From contig JAKEKT010000048.1 of assembly GCA_021495925.1 (NCBI GenBank), forward strand, positions 62,001 through 126,000: a stretch of DNA of 64,000 nucleotides. Direction: 5' to 3'. Shown one piece after another: positions 58,015 to 64,000 of this stretch. Positions within the stretch are counted from its first letter, which is position 1, and the number at the start of each line of letters is the position of its first letter. Below the pieces are notes generated by a model, which worked only from the letters and a program-made list of their open reading frames with translations, ran no database searches and was not told the origin of the DNA. Origin of the DNA: Diplodia intermedia. Its lineage: Eukaryota; Ascomycota; Dothideomycetes; Botryosphaeriales; Botryosphaeriaceae. The translations under genes were made by a program, and so were the position numbers.

Positions 58015-58476
58015 ATGCGACGCACAACCTACAGGTTCATCCGCCGTTGGCACGAGATGCTAGGCCTTCCACGACAATCACCACCATCATGGTATCGGGA
58101 TCGACTCCGAGAGGAGCTCCGGGAACGCAAGACCGCAACAACACGCTTGCTCAGGCTTAGCGAAACTTCAGACGTCTTCTTTTCCATCAGCCGAGCCCAG
58201 CATGATGGATTTCCTGTGCGCAAGCTGCCGCCATTTGCTGTCCTGCGTCATGCACCTGTATACGTGTATATGCTTGCAAAATACACGTCGCGCTGGAATT
58301 TCTATCGGGCGGTTGCATTGCTCTGTCACGCCCCTCATTACGCGTCGGTGCGCGAGGTCGTGAACCCCAACAAAGATCACAAGCTCGCAGAGGTTGCTTC
58401 TCGTCACCACATTGACCCGGTCACATTCACGCGTGTCGGTGGCAAGCTACGACGGTTTTGGCCCCTCTTGCCATAG
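58015..58476 (+). CDS. conserved hypothetical protein, 153 residues
   Basis: Single-exon frame from ATG to TAG. The protein is basic and compact: MRRTTYRFIRRWHEMLGLPR, SWYRDRLREELRERKTATTR, LSETSDVFFSISRAQHDGFP, LPPFAVLRHAPVYVYMLAKY and REVVNPNKDHKLAEVASRHH. I believe similar intronless proteins of this length, with the WYRDRLREELRER and SETSDVFFSISRA blocks, recur in many Pezizomycotina genomes; their function is unknown. No signal peptide, membrane segment or known domain is seen. It lies between the NACHT fragment and the three-domain gene, all on the plus strand. An accessory origin is possible. Confidence 0.72.
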   Translation: MRRTTYRFIRRWHEMLGLPRQSPPSWYRDRLREELRERKTATTRLLRLSETSDVFFSISRAQHDGFPVRKLPPFAVLRHAPVYVYMLAKYTSRWNFYRAVALLCHAPHYASVREVVNPNKDHKLAEVASRHHIDPVTFTRVGGKLRRFWPLLP

Positions 58477-58764
58477 AGTTTGCTTCCGGCAATTGTCCAG
58501 ATCAGCCGCGGGGATCTCTTGATTACACCACAAAGGCGCAAGGCTATAGTAAATTGTTTGGTAGTGTCAGTTGAATACCGTCAAGCAAACTGACTGAAAG
58601 GTAGATAAGTACAAGCCATTTGGCGACTATGCTCTCCACACCCACATCCGCTTCCTGCCACTTCGAAGACTTAACGCTTTCAACGTGGGCAGTCGGAGCA
58701 AATAATCGGATACAAAAATCATCTTTCTCATCCTGTAGTCTACACGACAACGCGAGATCTCACC

Positions 58765-60849
58765 ATGTCTCACCACGCTGACAACATATCAGGTACCAAC
58801 CCCATCTCTTCATGGGACCAACCGCTAATCGTTGTACAAGGTCCGTCTGCCAGTGGCAAGCCAAAAGTCATCGGCATCTACGGACTCCCTGCGTCTGGAA
58901 AGACCTTTATGCTGAACAAGATAAAGCAAGAACTAGGCGAGGGGGACTTCTTATTCTTCGAAGGGTCTGGGATGATTGGCTGTCTTGTCCAGGGCGGTCT
59001 TGAAGCCTTTCATGAGTTGCCCAACCCTCGCAAGAAAGAGTACCGGCAGCTTGCCATCGACACGATCGGGAAAGCCTGCACCGCCAGCGACCGGACTGGG
59101 ATCGTCACGGGGCACCTGATGTTCTGGCCAGAAGAAGAGAAGGAAGGCAACATGGTCTGCACACCAAATGACTTGGCTGTTTACACGCATATTCTCTACT
59201 TGGATGTCCCTGTTGAGGTCATTGAGCAACGCCATCAAGCCGATGCGACCCGAACGCGTCCAGCTGCAACAACGGCCCATCTGGCCAAGTGGAAGCAGAC
59301 TGAGAAAGACCAGCTACGCCGACTCTGTCGCTCCCACGGCATTCTGTTCGCGTGTCTCAACCCATCTTTGTCGAATAAAGTTCCCGCCCTGATTCGAGAC
59401 TTCCGTGGCCACACCGAGCAGTACAACCTTTCTCGCGCCGAGAACAGGCTAGACGAGATCATGGCCCTCCAGAAAGACCAACTGGAGACCATCCTGGTCA
59501 TCGATGCCGATCGGACGTTGGCCGCGGAGGACACTGGCGAATTGTATTGGTCTAACGCAGTGTCCGAGTCTGGGCCGTTCAACGGCGAGAATTACCCATT
59601 GAAGTCTCTTTTCAGCAGCCCCATGGGGTACTCGTACGATGCCTTCCGGCAGGCCACTTTGCTCCACGAAGAGGGCTGCGACGACGAAACGTTCGAAGCG
59701 CGCTGCCAGCAGGTAGCATCAAAGGTCACCATATATCCAGAAATGGTGTCCTTGTTGAAGCTGGCAGCAGAACATGAGCATGTCGGCGTTGTTGTGGTCA
59801 GCTGCGGTCTTCGTCGGGTTTGGGAGCTTGTGCTGGAAAGAGAAGGGCTGTCAGGAACAGTCAAGCTCATCGCCGGAGGACGCATTGCGGACGGATTTGT
59901 GGTTACCGCGGCAGTCAAGGCTGCCATGGTCGCCCGCTTGCAGGACTTCCACCGCAAGTATGTTTGGGCGTTTGGAGATAGTCCGTTGGACTTGGAAATG
60001 ATGAAGAAAGCAAACCAGGCGGTTGTCGTGGTAGGCGACGAGAATACTAGGAGCAAGAGCATGGAAAATGCGTTATGCGTTGCCATCCACCAAGGCGATC
60101 TTCGAGCTCGCCAGATCTTACTGCCCTGCAGTGTGTCTCCGCGGCTTGATGCCAAAACAATGCCCGTCGCTCAGTTCACCGAGGCTGACCTTATCGGCTC
60201 CATCCTCCGCCGCCGCAGAGGTTTCCCGATCTTTCTCGCAACCGACAAGAATGCGGCGAAGCTACTCGCGACGCCCATGCGAGATTCAGCCGTTGCTGGT
60301 CCAGCTCTGAGGAAAGCACATGGACGCGCTGGTGCATATCTGGCAACAGAGTATCTGACTAGCGTGATCGGTGTTGAGGAGTGCCAGATCTCGCACGTCC
60401 AGGGCCACTCTACCACAGGGTTCCAACTTCTACATGAGCCAAAGACGACAATCGTGGCCGCCATGCGAGCCGGAGAACCAATGGCAAGTGGAGTCAACAA
60501 GATGTTTCCGCGGGCTATGTTCGTCCATGCCAGCGGCCCGGAGAGTATCACGTCCAAGTACTTGCAAGGTCAGGTCCAAGTCCTGTTGGTGGATTCGGTC
60601 ATCAACAGCGGTGCCACAATCCTCGATTTCGTGGAGGCAATCCGCAAAATAACCCCGGGAATTCGCATCGTCGTTGTAGCGGGCACCGTCCAGGCGCAGT
60701 GCATTTCGCCAAATAACCCCTTCTACAAGAAGCTCGCTCAGTATGGCGACATCAGCCTCGTTGCTCTCAGAAGTTCTGAGACCAAATTTACTGGTAGCGG
60801 CGGCACTGATACTGGAAACCGTCTTTTCAACACCACGCATCTTCTCTAA
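58765..60849 (+). CDS. three-domain protein: P-loop kinase-like, HAD phosphatase-like, uracil-PRTase-like
   Basis: Single uninterrupted frame of 694 residues. Domain 1 (about 30-225) has a Walker A, GLPASGKT at 40-47, and an Arg-rich lid-like segment RHQADATRTRP; a second P-loop-like string, GPSASGKP at 26-33, sits just before it. Domain 2 (about 240-435) has the HAD motifs: LVIDADRTL with Asp247 and Asp249, VVVVSCGLR near 344 and WAFGDSPLDLEMMKKA near 404, closest to phosphoserine-phosphatase-like HADs. Domain 3 (about 465-694) resembles UPRTase: VLLVDSVINSGATILDFVEA (Asp610) aligns with the PRPP loop, and GGTDTGNRLFNT with the uracil-binding end. A role in pyrimidine nucleotide salvage or clean-up is inferred, not shown. 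It stands alone with its own 288-bp upstream region and no intron, unlike most genes here. Confidence 0.85.
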   Translation: MSHHADNISGTNPISSWDQPLIVVQGPSASGKPKVIGIYGLPASGKTFMLNKIKQELGEGDFLFFEGSGMIGCLVQGGLEAFHELPNPRKKEYRQLAIDTIGKACTASDRTGIVTGHLMFWPEEEKEGNMVCTPNDLAVYTHILYLDVPVEVIEQRHQADATRTRPAATTAHLAKWKQTEKDQLRRLCRSHGILFACLNPSLSNKVPALIRDFRGHTEQYNLSRAENRLDEIMALQKDQLETILVIDADRTLAAEDTGELYWSNAVSESGPFNGENYPLKSLFSSPMGYSYDAFRQATLLHEEGCDDETFEARCQQVASKVTIYPEMVSLLKLAAEHEHVGVVVVSCGLRRVWELVLEREGLSGTVKLIAGGRIADGFVVTAAVKAAMVARLQDFHRKYVWAFGDSPLDLEMMKKANQAVVVVGDENTRSKSMENALCVAIHQGDLRARQILLPCSVSPRLDAKTMPVAQFTEADLIGSILRRRRGFPIFLATDKNAAKLLATPMRDSAVAGPALRKAHGRAGAYLATEYLTSVIGVEECQISHVQGHSTTGFQLLHEPKTTIVAAMRAGEPMASGVNKMFPRAMFVHASGPESITSKYLQGQVQVLLVDSVINSGATILDFVEAIRKITPGIRIVVVAGTVQAQCISPNNPFYKKLAQYGDISLVALRSSETKFTGSGGTDTGNRLFNTTHLL

Positions 60850-61353
60850 ACCGATATCTTTCTGATTTTGGATGCGGGTTTAGATAGTTAAGGTTATCAC
60901 AGGGGGTCTGACAGGCAAGGTCATCGATCGCGTGGGGGCATTTGCAGACGGATTTTTATTTTTTGTAGAATCCAATCAAAGAAAAGAAATCTCTTATCAA
61001 CGTCATTCCCATGTATGCAGTTGAAGCACGTATCGAGACGGATTCGTTTGCGTTTAAGATCATTATCTACGCCCGGACATCTCCTAAGGATAGAAAAAGA
61101 TGGCGTCTATCGTTATAGACTCAGGACTCTCGGTCAATTTACACAGGTATGGTGGAGACTGGGAAAACAAGGAAAGCCTTGAAACGAAATATGCACGGCT
61201 GTTCATTGCGCTTGTGTCCTCGCATCTTTCTTGAAACGCAGTTCGCATGAGTGAATGCATCATTTATGTAGATCCGGACATGCGGTACCGGCGAAAGCGA
61301 AGGAGAGAAAAAAAAAAACAGACCGGTCCAGCATCGGCCAAAAAGAAAACAAA
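60850..61353. other. intergenic, with a possible degenerate palindromic repeat
   Basis: 3' flank of the three-domain gene. The stretch 61016-61085 (GCAGTTGAAGCACGTATCGA ... ACGCCCGGACATCTCCTAA) weakly resembles the palindromic repeat arms. Poly-A runs precede the 5S gene on this strand and act as its T-rich terminator. Confidence 0.4.
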
Positions 61354-61472
61354 ACGTACAACAGCCGGGATTCCCCAATGGTCACCCACTTGAGTACTAA
61401 TCGGCCGGTTCGCAGCTTGAGTACGGCTGAGCGGACGGGAAGCCCTATATTCTGCGACCTATGGTCGTACGT
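61354..61472 (-). rRNA. 5S ribosomal RNA gene (single, dispersed)
   Basis: 119 nt on the minus strand. The ends ACGTACGACC and GTTGTACGT pair as helix I. GGGCTTCCCGTCCGCTCAGC and AGTGGGTGACC match conserved 5S segments, and the terminal block reads GGAATCCCGGCTGTTGTA. Immediately downstream on the transcribed strand is a T-rich tract (TTTTGTTTTC then TTTTT), suited to RNA polymerase III termination. Dispersed single 5S genes outside the rDNA are normal in Pezizomycotina. All helices look intact by eye. Confidence 0.93.
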
Positions 61473-62441
61473 GACAGAGAGCGTTGATGTTTGGGTATAT
61501 AAGGTCAACAACCCAGATGTGTTTCCGGAACAGCTTCATAGCGCCTCAACGAAACCCCTGATTAACATTCTACCCTCGGAATGGAGTAGTGGGACAACCC
61601 TCGTCGCGACAGTAATGGCAACAGGCTCTGTGTAATTTTAAGACAGCGACCTCCGAGCGGTATTTTGGTATGATGGGTCGTTTGGTGTGATTAGCCCGAT
61701 GACATCTGGTATGCCTCTATTGCCTCTAAATCAAACAAGAGAAATGATTGGAGACTGACTTCTTTTTCGTCCTCTATTCTTGTGCCACTGTTGTAAGCCT
61801 GTCTGCACCGCCGAGCAGTGGAGTGGCTTCCCTGGAATCCGCACGAAGACGTGTGGCTTGGAAGCCTTAGTAGAACGGGATATTGCCGATACTATAAGAG
61901 GTTGATGACAGGGGGCACGTTCGGGAGTTATATTCAAGAACTATTGCAAGTGGGAAGAACATCTTCGGCGAAATAAGGTAGAGGGGGTTAGATTGTTTTG
62001 TTCCTACGCTACGCTAATAACGGCCGCGATTCTCTACCTACTATCTACTATTGCCGATGAGCATAAGCATCTACCCGAACGAGGGCACGTTTATCCTGTT
62101 GTTGAATTCAACTGCATACGTAGGATAAGTGTGGCGTCGTCTGCGAATATCAGAGGGCTCAAATATCCTGAAGCCTGCTGTGCTGGATGCGGGAGAACGG
62201 GGTACAAGAAGATGTTTCGTTCTGGACGTCCGGGTCAAAAGAGAAGTGGCCGGCACTGGGAAAATGTATGCGTAAATTCGCTTGTAGTTTGGGCCGTTGG
62301 GAAGGGGGCGGGTCTTGATCTCCCTTCACAAACAAAAAAAGAATCCTTCAAGTTCTCGCCAACTCCTGGTGGACCATGTGAGGAGGGCAAAAAAGAGGAG
62401 GTAATGGGGCTCAGCCGGGATTCTATTGACTGTTAGTTGTT
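61473..62441. other. intergenic between 5S and the tRNA-like gene
   Basis: No gene recognised. A perfect 12-nt palindrome GTTGAATTCAAC at 62101-62112 resembles the repeat-family arms joined end to end. Confidence 0.5.
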
Positions 62442-62579
62442 GCTCGGATGAGAATCGAACTTGAGAAGCTTACCGAACCCGGGGCCTCGCACATTTCAAG
62501 CATGCCGTGCTTTCTAGACTTCTAAAGAAGCCTGGGAACACCACCCGAAGCGCGAATCATACCACTAGACCACTGAGCC
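62442..62579 (-). tRNA. tRNA-Pro(CGG)-like, intron-containing, probably defective
   Basis: On the minus strand the 5' half reads GGCTCAGTGGTCTAGTGGTA then TGATT, a good tRNA-Pro acceptor/D-arm (A and B-type D-loop). The anticodon arm is CGCGC-TTCGGGT with anticodon CGG, followed by an apparent intron of about 48 nt after position 37, and closed by GTGCG. The variable/T region is abnormal: CCCGGGTTCGGTAAGC is followed by a second TTCGATTC, as if part of the T-arm were duplicated or replaced. The 3' acceptor strand CCGAGC pairs imperfectly with GGCTCAG. It is therefore either a pseudogene or a mis-read chimera; a covariance model would settle it. Confidence 0.55.
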
Positions 62580-63137
62580 GTTGAAAGCGGAGCCAGAATT
62601 GTATCTGGAGTGATTCCACGTGATTGTTGAGGGTCACAGGGGAGTTTTGGCAATATATAGTCCAGGCGACGTGTGCGCGGGAAGGCCCGCCTAAGCGAGA
62701 GCCGTACCCTTGATTCCGAGATCCGCGCAATCTATTCATGCATGACGAACACCGTTGAGAGTAGTTAGTGTGATGCTACTAAACCGCCCCTTTCCGCCGT
62801 CTTCTCAACTACACGATCACGCATCGGCAGCGGGGCGCCGCACTTGCAACTGATACGGCTGGCACCCTGCAGCCCCAATCGGTCCGCTTACTGAGACAAC
62901 TCACATCAGCTTACAGTCTGCAAACGTCTGGATGCATATGATCAGTAAATGTGATGATGGCCGTGTCCGACTGCTCCTTCAACACCGCATAACTGACAAT
63001 GGGACCTTTTGTACGCAATTGAAATCTGTATGTGCAAAGTGACATGAGCGAGTCTAGAACAACAATAGAATAACAATAAAACCTCCCAACCCATGCAAAA
63101 CCCTTGAACATTCTTTAGCTTTAGGAGAAAAAAACCA
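62580..63137. other. intergenic
   Basis: No gene, RNA or repeat recognised between the tRNA-like locus and the last gene. Confidence 0.55.
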
Positions 63138-64000
63138 TCACGCACCCCACGCCTCCGCAGCCATCCTCCTCATCTCCGCCTTCTCCTCATCCCCTGCACT
63201 ACCCGCCTTCACAGCATCCTTCAACGCCTCCAACCTCGCAACCTGCTCCGCACCATCTTCGTCCTCGCTCTTCGCCATCAACTTCACCAGCTTCGGAGCA
63301 AATTTGCCCGTCGCGTAGACGACTCCACCCGCCCGCTTCGCCCACAGCGCGACCACTAGTTTTAGAAACAGCCGGGGCGCGTCGCCATCCTTCTGCATGT
63401 CACGCACCATGTCCCGCACATACGCCTCCTTGCGCTCCTCAACGTCCGCTACCGACGGCACATCCATCTTCGCGGCGAACTTGTGCAGCGACGACCGGAC
63501 GGCTGCCAGTCCCTGCTCACCGCCCAGTGTTGGGGATTGTTCTTTGAGTACGGTGAGGAGCTTCTTGACGTTGCGGCGCGCGCGGGCGCTGCGTATCAGG
63601 CCCTTCGTCTCGGCGCGGGATGCGGCGTCTGGGACGAGTTCCTTGACGACGTATTCACGCAGCAAGTCAAGCAGCTGAACGCGTACCTTGGCATCGGGGA
63701 TGGCGGTCTCGGTGGTAGCGGCGGCATGCAGCTCTACGCGGGCAGCCACACGCTCGAGCCAAAAAGCGGCGAGGCCGGCGTCGGCGTCGGCTTCGAGGCG
63801 GGTTAGCGTGGCGTTGAAGACGGCCCTGGCGCCGCCGTCACATGAGCAGCGCAGCAAGATGGGGAGGAGAGGCGGCGGCAGTTGCAGCTCATCCATTGCG
63901 GGCGCGAGGATGGTGGGTAGGTCTCCCAGCCCGCTCGTCAGCTCCGTGTCCGTCAGCTGGTGGGAGTTGGACCAGAGATGCTCGGCATGGGCGCGCACGC
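63138..64000 (-). CDS. unrecognised protein, C-terminal part (runs off the window)
   Basis: The frame is open from the right edge down to the TGA at 63138-63140, giving at least 287 residues; no ATG near the edge serves as a start, so the gene begins outside. The visible part is largely alpha-helical and charged, with Ala-rich stretches: LGDLPTILAPAMDELQLPPP, LPILLRCSCDGGARAVFNAT, LLDLLREYVVKELVPDA, RSARARRNVKKLLTVLKEQS, RKEAYVRDMVRDMQKDGDAP and a Glu/Ala/Lys C terminus. No signal peptide, membrane segment or catalytic motif is visible. A helical-repeat or ribosome-biogenesis protein is one possibility, but I do not assign a function. Confidence 0.75.
   Translation of the reverse strand, partial: VRAHAEHLWSNSHQLTDTELTSGLGDLPTILAPAMDELQLPPPLLPILLRCSCDGGARAVFNATLTRLEADADAGLAAFWLERVAARVELHAAATTETAIPDAKVRVQLLDLLREYVVKELVPDAASRAETKGLIRSARARRNVKKLLTVLKEQSPTLGGEQGLAAVRSSLHKFAAKMDVPSVADVEERKEAYVRDMVRDMQKDGDAPRLFLKLVVALWAKRAGGVVYATGKFAPKLVKLMAKSEDEDGAEQVARLEALKDAVKAGSAGDEEKAEMRRMAAEAWGA

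Overview
This 64 kb window reads as nuclear DNA of a filamentous ascomycete (Pezizomycotina; Dothideomycetes is a reasonable guess but is not proved). Genes carry several short GT-AG introns, there is no operon structure, the 5S rRNA gene stands alone, and the gene set is typical of filamentous fungi (Rac beside Rho3, COP9 signalosome, Git3-type receptors, a NACHT relic). Exon models below were built by hand from splice sites, reading-frame continuity and family conservation; every complete model adds up to a whole number of codons.

Region 1-44.7 kb is a dense core-gene block. In order: the 3' end of an APN2-like AP endonuclease, an SSS-family symporter, a two-RRM protein, a four-helix DUF6704-like membrane protein, sorting nexin SNX3/Grd19, an otubain deubiquitinase, COP9 subunit 2, splicing factor CWC25, Rho3, ribosomal proteins eL21 and uS4 (head to head), the twin-CX9C protein Mix17, ribosomal protein eS27, deoxyribose-phosphate aldolase, V-ATPase assembly factor Vma22, cytochrome oxidase assembly factor Shy1/SURF1, kinetochore protein CENP-T, ribosome-biogenesis factor Cms1, Rac, a UBX-domain membrane protein and a 2OG-Fe(II) oxygenase. 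Several neighbours are divergent pairs sharing short promoters (CSN2/CWC25, eL21/uS4, Vma22/Shy1, CENP-T/Cms1).

Region 45-52 kb holds two tandem Git3-like seven-helix receptors, with a complete palindromic repeat between them. From 52 to 64 kb the gene density drops. About 5.4 kb has no convincing gene; then come a broken NACHT-domain fragment, a small intronless conserved hypothetical gene, an intronless 694-residue gene that appears to fuse a P-loop kinase-like domain, a HAD phosphatase-like domain and a uracil-phosphoribosyltransferase-like domain, a 5S rRNA gene, a damaged intron-containing tRNA-Pro, and the end of an unrecognised gene that runs off the window.

The two most interesting signals are the three-domain gene at 58.8-60.8 kb and a dispersed family of about 210-bp imperfect palindromes (MITE-like). 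Eight copies or partial copies are reasonably clear, at 6.6, 8.3, 8.5, 26.9, 31.0, 31.1, 31.4 and 49.3 kb. One lies inside an intron and the others lie between genes.
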